Assembly: GCA_035605975.1 (NCBI GenBank)
Contig: DATNGG010000082.1
Coordinates: 1-33,787, forward strand
Length of the DNA: 33,787 bases
Direction: 5' to 3'
Origin: CAIKMD01 sp035605975
Lineage (GTDB): Bacteria > Pseudomonadota > Alphaproteobacteria > ATCC43930 > CGMCC-115725
The position numbers and the translations under genes are program-made. The notes beneath the pieces are model-generated. The model made no database searches and was not told the origin of the DNA. It worked only from the letters and a program-made list of their open reading frames with translations. Positions 22,376-30,353 of this stretch are shown piece after piece; the first letter of the stretch is position 1, and each line of letters opens with the position of its first letter.

Positions 22376-23218
22376 TCAAAGACCGAGGATGCGCTCGGCG
22401 TTCTGGTGGAAAATCTTTTCCATCACCGCCTCGCTATAGCCGAGCTCGTCCCATTCCTTCATCAGCCGGTCATAGGGAATGCTCGGATAGTCGCTGCCGA
22501 ACATCACCTTGTCCTGCAGCCGCGCGCGGATATCGACTTTGAGCTGGGCCGGGAAATATTTGGGCGCCCAGCCCGACATCTCCCAGAAGACATTGCCCTT
22601 GTGCATCGCCACCGCGGTCATCTCGTCGACCCAGGGCCAGCCGGGATGCGCGGCGATGATCTTGAGGTCCGGGAAATCCGCCGCGAGATCGTCGATCGCC
22701 GAAGGATGCGCATGGCGGATGCGAGCGCCGAGCCCGCCCGGCATGCCGGCGCCCATGCCGGTCGTGCCGACATCGATCATCACCGGCGCCTTCAAGGCGG
22801 TGATGGTCTCGAAGAGCGGGTAGAACTGGCGATCATTGACCGCGAAATGGCCCATGATCGGATGGAAGTGAAAGCCGAGCATCTTCAGCTCGGTGATCGC
22901 TTTCTTGGCCTGCTGAATGGCGATCTCGCCCTTGAAGGGATCGACCGCGGCCCAAGACTGGATGATGCGCTGGGGATGGCGAAGCTGCATCCCTTTGACA
23001 TATTCGTTGGTGCAGGGCGGCGTTCCGGTCGTCGTCTCGAGATCGAGCGCGACCAGCACCGCTTCGACGCCGGCGGTCTCGAATTCCTTGACGACCTCGG
23101 CTTCCTCTTTCCAGGTCCAGGCGCGGTTCCAGTATTTCGCCAGCGCCTCGACATAGGGGCCTTGGCATTTGATCCAGGGCTCGGTGTTCGGATAGCAATG
23201 CAGATCAATTTTGCGCAT
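22376..23218 (-). CDS. Amidohydrolase family protein (ACMSD-like TIM barrel)
   Basis: 280 residues. The protein begins MRKIDLHCYPN, an amidohydrolase-2 start where the usual HxH metal pair reads His7-Cys-Tyr9. Later elements are typical: GFHFHPIMGHF, KIIAAHPGWPWVDE (catalytic-region His) and MFGSDYPSIPYDR (metal Asp), ending with FHQNAERILGL. Members hydrolyse or decarboxylate aromatic or cyclic acids. It begins 4 nt after the stop of the adenylating ligase, so it is the last gene of the SDR-ligase-amidohydrolase run. Decarboxylation or hydrolysis of the product of the ligase pathway would fit. Substrate unknown; the Tyr in place of His may alter metal binding. Confidence 0.85.
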   Translation of the reverse strand: MRKIDLHCYPNTEPWIKCQGPYVEALAKYWNRAWTWKEEAEVVKEFETAGVEAVLVALDLETTTGTPPCTNEYVKGMQLRHPQRIIQSWAAVDPFKGEIAIQQAKKAITELKMLGFHFHPIMGHFAVNDRQFYPLFETITALKAPVMIDVGTTGMGAGMPGGLGARIRHAHPSAIDDLAADFPDLKIIAAHPGWPWVDEMTAVAMHKGNVFWEMSGWAPKYFPAQLKVDIRARLQDKVMFGSDYPSIPYDRLMKEWDELGYSEAVMEKIFHQNAERILGL

Positions 23219-23222
23219 TGGG

Positions 23223-24869
23223 TTATTTCTTCTGGCCCTGCACCGTCTTGGCGACCATCTCGACCATGACGTTCTTCGCCACCTTGCCGAATTTCGAGAG
23301 CGGGAAGTCGCTCATGACTTCGAGCCGCTCGGGCAGCTTGTATTTCGCGATCTCCTTGGTCTGAAGATAAGCGACCAGCTCTTGCAGCGTCAGGCTCTTG
23401 CCCGGCGCGAGGACGATGCAGGCGCACATGCGCTCGCCCAGATCGGGGTCGGGCATGGCGACGCAGGCGACGTTCTGCACCGCCGGGTGCGAGAGGATGA
23501 AATTCTCGATCTCCTCGGCGCTGATCTTCTCGCCGCCGCGATTGATCAAATCCTTCTTGCGTCCCTCGACCATATAGGCGCCGGACGGGTGCTGCCGCAT
23601 CAGATCGCCCGAGCGATAGAATCCGTCGGACGTGAAAGCCCTTTGATTGTGCTCGGGTGCGCCGTAATAGCCGCGCAGCGTATAGGGTCCGCGGGCGAGG
23701 AATTCGCCGACCTCGCCGGCAGGCACGATGTTGTCGTCGTCATCGACGAGCCGCACTTCGTCATCGGGCGAGATCGGGAATCCCACCGTCTCCAGGCGCA
23801 CCGGTTCGGGATCGTCGATCTTCGCGAACATCAGCATGCCTTCCGACATGCCGAAATTCTCCTGGACAAAGGTCGAAGGGATCAACTCCTTGGTCTTGAT
23901 GCGCACTTCGGGTTGGAGGCGCTGCCCGCCGCTCTGGATGTAGCGGACGGAGGAGGTGTCGTGCTTGGTCGCGTCGGGGCTGTTGATGAGGCGAATGAGC
24001 AGTGCGGGCACGACTTTGATATGCGTGACGCGGTGCTTTGCCACCAGCGGGAACACGTCTTCGGGCCGGGTCGATTGGCTGAGGACGATCTTGCCGCCAT
24101 TGAGCATGAAGCCCTGGATGCCGGGGCAGGCGAGCGGCAGATTGTGCGCGATCGGCAGCATCAGCAGCAGAACCGAATCGCCGGTGACGCCGCAAACCTT
24201 CGATGCGGTTTTCGAGTTGTAGGCATAATCGTTGTGCGTGCGCGGGATGAGCTTCGGCACGCCCGTGGTGCCGCCCGAGAGCTGAAACACGCAAGGGTCC
24301 GTCGGCTCGATCTTGATGGCGTCGATCGCGCTCGCAGGCAGCTTCGCCTTACGCGCGATGAGGTCGGGAAGCGAAATCTCGTCGGGTGCGGGCTTCCCCA
24401 AGGTCAGCGCGAATTTGCAGCACGGGCTTTCCTCGCGCACGCGCCGCACCATCGGACCGAACTCGAAATCGCTTTGCCGCTCGGGATAGGCGCAGGCAAC
24501 CGCCTGGGCGAGGCGCACGAATTGGCTCACCTCGTTGTAGCGATGGGTCGCGAGCGCCGCGATCGGGATGCAGCCGATCTTCTGCAAAGCGAAATAAAGG
24601 ATGACGAACTCGGCGACGTTCGGCAGCGTCAGGACGACACGATCGAGCGGCTTGAAGCCGAGCTCCAAGAGGTTCAGTGCCAAATTCGTGCTGAGCGCAT
24701 CGAGCTCGGCATAGGTGATCTGCCGCTCGCGATCGATCACGCAGAGGCGCGGCCCGAAATTCTTGAACACGGCCGCGAATTCGTCGCGCAGCGATTTGTC
24801 CTGCCAATATCCCTTGGCGCGATAGCGCGCCGCGAAGTCGGGCGGGAAGGGGACGACGCCCTCAAGCAT
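23223..24869 (-). CDS. Aryl acid adenylating ligase (EntE/DhbE-like), salicylate-type pocket
   Basis: 548 residues, matching stand-alone 2,3-dihydroxybenzoate/salicylate-AMP ligases. Core motifs are LSGGTTGVPK (198-206 region), AHNLPLACPG (241-250), NFGMSEGML (A5, from 338), YRSGDL (418-423), GRKKDLINRGGEKIS (436-450) and the C-terminal Lys529 in PLSKFGK. From memory of DhbE, Asn235 contacts the 2-OH while Ser240 and Val337 distinguish dihydroxybenzoate from salicylate; the counterparts here are Asn243, Cys248 and Leu346, the salicylate-type combination. No aryl-carrier or NRPS genes are near. It lies between an SDR (11 nt) and an amidohydrolase (4 nt), so it may make salicylyl-CoA or a similar catabolic thioester rather than feed a siderophore. 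Confidence 0.87.
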   Translation of the reverse strand: MLEGVVPFPPDFAARYRAKGYWQDKSLRDEFAAVFKNFGPRLCVIDRERQITYAELDALSTNLALNLLELGFKPLDRVVLTLPNVAEFVILYFALQKIGCIPIAALATHRYNEVSQFVRLAQAVACAYPERQSDFEFGPMVRRVREESPCCKFALTLGKPAPDEISLPDLIARKAKLPASAIDAIKIEPTDPCVFQLSGGTTGVPKLIPRTHNDYAYNSKTASKVCGVTGDSVLLLMLPIAHNLPLACPGIQGFMLNGGKIVLSQSTRPEDVFPLVAKHRVTHIKVVPALLIRLINSPDATKHDTSSVRYIQSGGQRLQPEVRIKTKELIPSTFVQENFGMSEGMLMFAKIDDPEPVRLETVGFPISPDDEVRLVDDDDNIVPAGEVGEFLARGPYTLRGYYGAPEHNQRAFTSDGFYRSGDLMRQHPSGAYMVEGRKKDLINRGGEKISAEEIENFILSHPAVQNVACVAMPDPDLGERMCACIVLAPGKSLTLQELVAYLQTKEIAKYKLPERLEVMSDFPLSKFGKVAKNVMVEMVAKTVQGQKK

Positions 24870-24880
24870 TTCGGTGTCCT

Positions 24881-25645
24881 TCAGGTGGAATTGGCGAAGC
24901 CGCCATCGACGATGACGATCTCGCCGGTCACGAAGTGATTGTGCTCGATCAGCGACAGCATGGTCTCGGCGACGTCATCAGCGGTGACGCAGCGCTTCAG
25001 CGGCGTCGCCTTGGCGCGCCGCGCCATCAGCTCGTCATAGTGATCCTTCAGCATCCGCTTCATCCAGTCACCCTCCATCCAGCCTGGGGCGACGGCGTTG
25101 ACGCGGATTTTGGGGCCGAGGCTGAGCGCGAGAGTTTTGGTGAGGCTCACCACCGCCGCTTTCGACGCGGCATAGGCATGGGGCTGCGGCCCGGGCCTGA
25201 GTCCGACGATGCTCGCCGTGTTGACGATCGCCGGATCGGACGCCTCCTTCAGCAGTGGCAGTGCCGCGCGCGTCACTTGGAAAATGCCGCGCACATTGAC
25301 GGCGAAGACGCGGTCCCAATCCTCGAGCGAGGTGTTGTCGAAATCCTTGGGGTGCGCGGGATGGGTGATGCCCGCATTGTTGATGAGCGCATCGAGCCGG
25401 CCGAGCGCGTCGCCGACCTGCTTCAGCATCGCCTTGACGCCGGCATCGTCGGCGACATCGCATTTGATGAGCAGCGTCTTGGCGCCGGCCGCCTTGCATT
25501 CGGCCTCGGTCTCGCGCGCCTGATCGTCGCTGCGGCTGTAATTGATCGCAACGTCGTATCCCGCCTTGGCGAGCGCGACCGCCGCCGCCCGGCCGATGCC
25601 GTTTGCGGCGCCTGTCACGAGACCGGCTTTGCGCGATGATGCCAT
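24881..25645 (-). CDS. SDR family oxidoreductase (FabG-like)
   Basis: 254 residues, a classical SDR with everything in place: VTGAANGIGRA (residues 10-20), NNAG in LDALINNAGITHP, catalytic Ser in VNTASIVG, YAASK, the VNAVAPGWMEG loop, and FVTGEIVIVDGGFANST at the C terminus. The NAD(P) side after strand 2 reads NYSRSDDQ, which favours NADP(H) because of the Ser-Arg. It is upstream of the adenylating ligase with an 11-nt gap, so the two are one transcript. It probably reduces or oxidises a keto/hydroxy group on an intermediate handled by the ligase and amidohydrolase. Confidence 0.9.
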   Translation of the reverse strand: MASSRKAGLVTGAANGIGRAAAVALAKAGYDVAINYSRSDDQARETEAECKAAGAKTLLIKCDVADDAGVKAMLKQVGDALGRLDALINNAGITHPAHPKDFDNTSLEDWDRVFAVNVRGIFQVTRAALPLLKEASDPAIVNTASIVGLRPGPQPHAYAASKAAVVSLTKTLALSLGPKIRVNAVAPGWMEGDWMKRMLKDHYDELMARRAKATPLKRCVTADDVAETMLSLIEHNHFVTGEIVIVDGGFANST

Positions 25646-25719
25646 GAAACCTCCGTTTGGCCGGCCATTTACGGGGGCATGGCGCCCACTGTCAAGGAAG
25701 CGATCGGCGGTGGGCGCGC

Positions 25720-26790
25720 TCAGCCGCGCGCGAAAACCGGCGGAACCAGCGCAGCCGAGGGAAGTCCCGCGCCGCCGATCAGCACCGGCGCGGCGAGCGC
25801 CACGGCATGGCCATCGAGATCGATCACGGCCTGCACGGTGACGAGCGAATCGGGCGCCAGCGGCCGTTGCGTCTCGAGCGCGGAGCTGCTCAGCAGGTCC
25901 AAAGGCTGCGCGGTGCGGCAGCCCTCGATCGCCCAGGAGCGAAAGCGCGCGAAGCCTTCGGTGCTCGGCAGGCCGGATGTCGCGGCGGCGAAGATCTCCG
26001 CGGCGCGCTCGTCCAACGGCGCGTGCCCGTTGCGGAAGACGCTGCGCGTCATGCGCACCCAGCTTCCCTTATAGGCGAGGGTCGCGCGGACCGCGAAGCT
26101 CTTGCCCGGCGCCGCACTGCCATCATCGACGCGGCGGAAGCGCTGATCGCGCGCGAGGTCCAAGGCCGCGGCGAGATAGACCTCTTCGGCGCCCGCGAGC
26201 CGAGCCGTGCCCTCAATGGTCTCGAGCGCTTCGCCGATGCGCGCCTCGTCGCCGCGCATGGCGGCGAGGGCGTGTTGCGCGATGCTGCCCGCTTTGGCCG
26301 CGAGAGCGATCTCGGCTGGTTCCGGCCGGATGCGGACGCGCTCGAAAAGCGGGCTCGCATCGCTGAATGCCGCTTGCGGCGCGGCTTCAATCATGTCCGC
26401 GGCGACCGCGTTGCGCAAATCCTCGAGCTCGACCACGCCGACGCGCTTGGCGCCGAGCTCGGCGAGATATTTACCCGTGGCGAGGCCGATGCGCGGCGTG
26501 CCTTGAAAGCGCGCAACGCAGCTCACCGCCTTGCCCCAGCCGACGATGCGGTTGGAGAAAGCCATGGTCAACAGCGGATCCCCGCTCGACGGCACAACGA
26601 GAAGCCCTTCGGCCCAATAGGGCACGAACGCCGTCAGCCAGGAGACCGCGGCCGTCCGCGTGTTGTTGGTATAGGCGACCAGCGCGTCGAGGCCTTCCTT
26701 CTCCATCGCCGCGCGCAAGCGCTTGAGCCTTGCGGCGAAGATGCTTTCGGGCAGCTCGGCTTTCGACCAGGCGATCAGACCACGGCGCAT
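25720..26790 (-). CDS. M24-like (creatinase/aminopeptidase P fold) protein, degenerate, second of tandem pair
   Basis: 357 residues. ATG 26790 is one base after the stop of the preceding M24-like gene, so it is translationally coupled; the reading frame upstream of it is only that gene's shadow. An N-terminal creatinase-like domain (FAARLKRLRAAMEKEGLDALVAY, then GLLVVPSSGDPLLTMAFSNR) is followed by a shortened, strongly diverged pita-bread domain. Where metallopeptidases read GYxxDxTRT this protein has YKGSWVRMTRSVF, with no Asp ligand, and I find no HGxG or metal Glu. It is therefore probably not a metallopeptidase. A heteromeric partner or a metal-free hydrolase in the style of creatinase is possible. 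Function unknown. Confidence 0.72.
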   Translation of the reverse strand: MRRGLIAWSKAELPESIFAARLKRLRAAMEKEGLDALVAYTNNTRTAAVSWLTAFVPYWAEGLLVVPSSGDPLLTMAFSNRIVGWGKAVSCVARFQGTPRIGLATGKYLAELGAKRVGVVELEDLRNAVAADMIEAAPQAAFSDASPLFERVRIRPEPAEIALAAKAGSIAQHALAAMRGDEARIGEALETIEGTARLAGAEEVYLAAALDLARDQRFRRVDDGSAAPGKSFAVRATLAYKGSWVRMTRSVFRNGHAPLDERAAEIFAAATSGLPSTEGFARFRSWAIEGCRTAQPLDLLSSSALETQRPLAPDSLVTVQAVIDLDGHAVALAAPVLIGGAGLPSAALVPPVFARG

Positions 26791-26791
26791 C

Positions 26792-27883
26792 TCAAACCTC
26801 GAACAATTCGCGCGGCGTGCCGCAGAGCACCTCGGCGCCGGTCTCGGTGACGATGACGCTGTCGCCGAGGACCATATAGCCGACTTCGGGATGATAGGTG
26901 TTGGGATGAACGACCAGCACCATGTTCTTCTCGAGCACGGTCTCGACATCCTCGAGGATGTGCGGCTTGGTGTCGGTGAAGAGGCCGAGCCCATGGCCGC
27001 GCACGCGGGTGTATTTGCTGGTCGCGTATTCGCCGAGCCCGTATTTGCGGAACACGTCGTTCTCCGCCTTCGCCACCATGGCGGCGGTCGCGCCGGGGCG
27101 CACGGCGGCGATGCCCGCCTCCATCGCCTCGCGATAGACGGCGAAGGCGCGCTGCTGCACCGGCGTCGCCTTGCCGACCACCAGGGTGCGGCAGATTTGC
27201 GCGAAATAGCCTTGGACCGCGGGCGTCAGCTCGGTCGTCACCAGATCGCCTTTGGCGATGCGGCGCTCCGAAGGCGGCGCCATGGCCATAACATCCTGTC
27301 CACCCGAGCCCATGATCATGAAATTGTCGGGGCAGCCGCGGCTGCGGAAGAACGCCTCGATCTCCGCGATGAGCTCGAACTGCGCTCGTCCCGGCACTGC
27401 GGCCTCGCGAAAGACCTTATAGCCTTCATCGGCGAGCTTTGCCGCTTGGCGCAGCACATCGAGCTCGCCCGGCAGCTTCACCATGAGAAATTTATCGACG
27501 AGGCTGGTGCCGTCCTCGAGCTTGTAGCTGCGCGCCGCGTCGGCGAGGAATTTCGGCATGAAGCCCAAGGGCGCAGCGGCGATGCGGTGATTGGCGATGC
27601 GGTCGAGCCGCCCCGAGACGCCGCGCGCGATCTCGGGCGCCAAGCGGACCGTAACGCCGGCCGTTTCGAGCTCGGCGCGCTCGGCCTCGGTCGCGCTGTC
27701 GAGGAACAACTCGACCGAGCCGTCGGGCAGGATGAGGCCGATACCGTGGCCTTCGAGGATCGAGAAATCTGTGACATAGCGCAGATAGTCGCCTTGCCAG
27801 GCATTGCCATAGACGACCAGCGCCTCGATCCCGCTCTGCGCCATGGCCTCCGTCAATCGCTTGCGCCGATCCTGCGCCAACAT
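26792..27883 (-). CDS. M24-family (Xaa-Pro peptidase/creatinase fold) protein with altered metal ligands, first of tandem pair
   Basis: 363 residues from ATG 27883, preceded by GGGAG. Residues 1-130 form a creatinase N domain (RRKRLTEAMAQSGIEALVVYG). The C domain keeps the pita-bread landmarks, but the five metal ligands of M24 peptidases are mostly replaced. The first Asp is Glu218 (VTTELT), the second Asp is Gln229 (GYFAQICRT), the His is kept (His297, RGHGLG), the first Glu is His326 (VVHPNTY) and the last Glu is Gly340 (LGDSVIVT). This resembles the metal-free situation of creatinase, though the catalytic residues are not the same. It heads a likely five-gene operon toward 22376. Perhaps a C-N hydrolase of a small amidine or amide; this is speculative. 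Confidence 0.8.
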   Translation of the reverse strand: MLAQDRRKRLTEAMAQSGIEALVVYGNAWQGDYLRYVTDFSILEGHGIGLILPDGSVELFLDSATEAERAELETAGVTVRLAPEIARGVSGRLDRIANHRIAAAPLGFMPKFLADAARSYKLEDGTSLVDKFLMVKLPGELDVLRQAAKLADEGYKVFREAAVPGRAQFELIAEIEAFFRSRGCPDNFMIMGSGGQDVMAMAPPSERRIAKGDLVTTELTPAVQGYFAQICRTLVVGKATPVQQRAFAVYREAMEAGIAAVRPGATAAMVAKAENDVFRKYGLGEYATSKYTRVRGHGLGLFTDTKPHILEDVETVLEKNMVLVVHPNTYHPEVGYMVLGDSVIVTETGAEVLCGTPRELFEV

Positions 27884-28016
27884 ATGCCGCTCCCGATTTG
27901 CCGCGGCGCATCCTAGATCATGATCTTCGGCGATGGAATTGTCGGCGTTGCGCGCCAGCCTCGCCTTTGCCGGCGCGGCGGCGTAACCTTCGCCCTTCGC
28001 ACGGGGGGATGAGGGC

Positions 28017-30353
28017 ATGCCGGCAATAGAACAATCTGCGAGCGATGTCGGCATGCCGCGTTTTGCGGTCGCCCCGGCGCCGGATGCGCAGGTCTTCGAT
28101 CTCAACAGCCATGCTCGCGCCCGTGCCGCGCTCGATTTTGGCCTGTCGATCGAAGGCCTCGGCTTCAACATCTTTCTCGTTGGCGAGGACCGCTCGGCCC
28201 GCATGACGGCGACGCTCGCCTATCTCAATGGCGCCGTCGCGAAACTGCCGGCGCCGAGCGATTGGATCTATCTCAACAATTTTCGCCATCCCGATCGCCC
28301 GACGCCGCATGCGCTGCCGGCCGGTACGGGGCGAAAATTTCGTGACGCGGTCGTGGCGCTCATTCCGCGGCTGCGGGAGGCACTGGGCGCGTCCTTCGCG
28401 GCCGATGCCTACCGCGCGCGCGTTCTCGCGCTGCGCGACGAGGCCCAGAAGGAGGTCGCGCGCGATGCAGACGAACTCTCCCAGACTGCGCGCGCGCATG
28501 GGCTTCAGCTTGTCCAGGGCGAGGACGGAGCGCTCCGCCTGCTGCGCTCCGAGCATGCGCCGGAGGATGCGGCCGCGGCGGTCGATCCGCAGACCGAGCG
28601 CACGCTCGCCGTCGCCTTGTCACGCGTGCAGCTGCGTGCCGTTGCGGCGCGCGCCCAGCTCGCAAGCCAAATCCAAGAGCTCAATCGCGGCGTTGCCGGC
28701 GAGATCGTCGGACCCGCGGTGGAGGCGCTGTCGCGCGAGTTCTCCGGCTTCGGCGGGCTGGCGCGATGGCTCACGGAGCTGCGGGTCGATATGATCGAAG
28801 CGCCGGAGCGGTTTCAGCTTGCGCCCGGCGCCGGCAATGAAGGCGAATTGCCCGAGACGCGCTATGCCGTCAATCTCTTCGTCGATCGCGGCGAGGAGCA
28901 GCACCCGCTCGTCGTTCTCGAGAACAATCCCAATTACGAGAATCTGTTCGGCTGGATCGAGTATCGCCAAGCGCAAGGCAGCGTGCAGACCGATTTCACG
29001 CAGCTGCGCGCGGGCGCGATCCACATGGCGAATGGCGGCGTCCTCGTTCTGCGCGCGGAGGCGCTTGCCGCCAATCCCGCGAGCTGGACCTATCTCAAGG
29101 CCGCGCTGCGCGATCGGCAGATCGTCATCGAGGAGCTGCAGCGCAAGGACACGCCGGCGGTGGCCGGCACGCCGCGGCCCAAGCCGATCCCGCTGGCGCT
29201 GAAGGTCGTCGTGGTCGGCAGCCCCCACTGGTATCGAAGCTTCTTCGAGGGCGACGGCGATTTCCGCACCTACTTCAAAGTCACCGCGGAGATCGACACC
29301 GACACCGCGGCGGATCGTCGCAACCTCGAGCTCTATGCCGGGCTGATTGCGGCGATGGTTCAGCGACAGGGCCTCGGCGGCGTCGCGCCGGAGGCTACGG
29401 CGCGGCTTCTCGGCATCGCTGCGCGCTGGTCCGAGCGGCGCGACCGGCTGACTGCCCAGGTCGAATTGATCGAGGACCTGATCGCAGAAGCGGCGGCGCT
29501 CGGTCGGCAGGCGCGGCAGAAGCTCCTCAGCGAAGAGATGGTGGCCGAGGCCTATGACACGCGGCGCCGCCGCAATGCGCGCTTCGAGGACCGCATGCTG
29601 CAGACGATGGTCGAAGGCACGATGATGATCGACACCATCGGACGGGCGATCGGGCGGGTCAACGCGCTGACCGTCAACACCGCCGCCGATCATCGCTTCG
29701 GCACGCCGGTTCGCATTACCGCGCGCAGCTTTGCCGGCCGCTCCGGCATCGTGAACATCGAGCGCGCCACCGGGATGAGCGGCCCCATTCAGCAAAAAGG
29801 CGCCATGGTTTTGGGCGGCTATCTCGCCGGCCGCTTCGCGCAGACACGGCCGCTGTCCTTCACCTGCTCGATCACCTTCGAGCAGGTCTATGGCGGCGTC
29901 GAGGGCGACAGCGCCTCGATGGCGGAGCTCATCGCCGTGCTGTCCGAGCTGGCGCAGCTTCCGGTGCGGCAGGACATCGCCATCACCGGCTCGGTCAACC
30001 AGGAGGGCCAGGCGCAAGCCATTGGCGGCGCGCATTGGAAGGTCGAGGGATTTCATCGTCTCTGCGCCGCCAAGCCGGGTGGATTGAGCGGAACCCAGGG
30101 CGTGATCGTGCCGCTGGCGAATTGCGTCAATCTCGTGGTAAGCGACGATGTCGCCGGCGATGTCGCGGCGGGGCGCTTTCACCTCTGGTCGGTGAAAACG
30201 GTCGAGGATGCGGCCGAGTTGATGCTCGGGCTTCCGGCCGGAGGCCCCGATGAAACGGGCGTCTTTCCGCCGCATTCGATCTTCGGCAGGGTGGCGGCGC
30301 GGCTTGAGGCCTTCGACCGGGTGCTTGCCGCGCGCGATCGGCTGCCCGGCTAA
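28017..30353 (+). CDS. Lon-related AAA/S16 protease, ATPase motifs degenerate
   Basis: 778 residues in the layout of the 'lon-related putative ATP-dependent protease' group (LonB/COG1067-like): an N-terminal half-AAA with a helical insertion, then the S16 protease domain from about 560. The catalytic Ser632 (VEGDSASMAEL) and Lys675 (IGGAHWKVEGF) are 43 residues apart, as in Lon. The Walker A position reads FLVGEDRSARMTA (from residue 53), lacking GKT, and the Walker B strand GGVLVLRAEAL has Arg346 where acidic Asp is expected. ATP hydrolysis therefore looks doubtful; proteolysis may be ATP-independent or specialised. It is monocistronic, and its TAA overlaps the TAG of the opposite gene. Confidence 0.88.
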   Translation: MPAIEQSASDVGMPRFAVAPAPDAQVFDLNSHARARAALDFGLSIEGLGFNIFLVGEDRSARMTATLAYLNGAVAKLPAPSDWIYLNNFRHPDRPTPHALPAGTGRKFRDAVVALIPRLREALGASFAADAYRARVLALRDEAQKEVARDADELSQTARAHGLQLVQGEDGALRLLRSEHAPEDAAAAVDPQTERTLAVALSRVQLRAVAARAQLASQIQELNRGVAGEIVGPAVEALSREFSGFGGLARWLTELRVDMIEAPERFQLAPGAGNEGELPETRYAVNLFVDRGEEQHPLVVLENNPNYENLFGWIEYRQAQGSVQTDFTQLRAGAIHMANGGVLVLRAEALAANPASWTYLKAALRDRQIVIEELQRKDTPAVAGTPRPKPIPLALKVVVVGSPHWYRSFFEGDGDFRTYFKVTAEIDTDTAADRRNLELYAGLIAAMVQRQGLGGVAPEATARLLGIAARWSERRDRLTAQVELIEDLIAEAAALGRQARQKLLSEEMVAEAYDTRRRRNARFEDRMLQTMVEGTMMIDTIGRAIGRVNALTVNTAADHRFGTPVRITARSFAGRSGIVNIERATGMSGPIQQKGAMVLGGYLAGRFAQTRPLSFTCSITFEQVYGGVEGDSASMAELIAVLSELAQLPVRQDIAITGSVNQEGQAQAIGGAHWKVEGFHRLCAAKPGGLSGTQGVIVPLANCVNLVVSDDVAGDVAAGRFHLWSVKTVEDAAELMLGLPAGGPDETGVFPPHSIFGRVAARLEAFDRVLAARDRLPG

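Noticed and set aside
23211..24938. 575-codon plus-strand frame opposite the adenylating ligase
   Set aside because: It spans the exact extent of a well-supported ligase on the other strand and has low-complexity composition typical of a shadow.
28620..30275. 551-codon minus-strand frame within the Lon-like gene
   Set aside because: The sense gene has catalytic residues and family motifs; the antisense frame has none.
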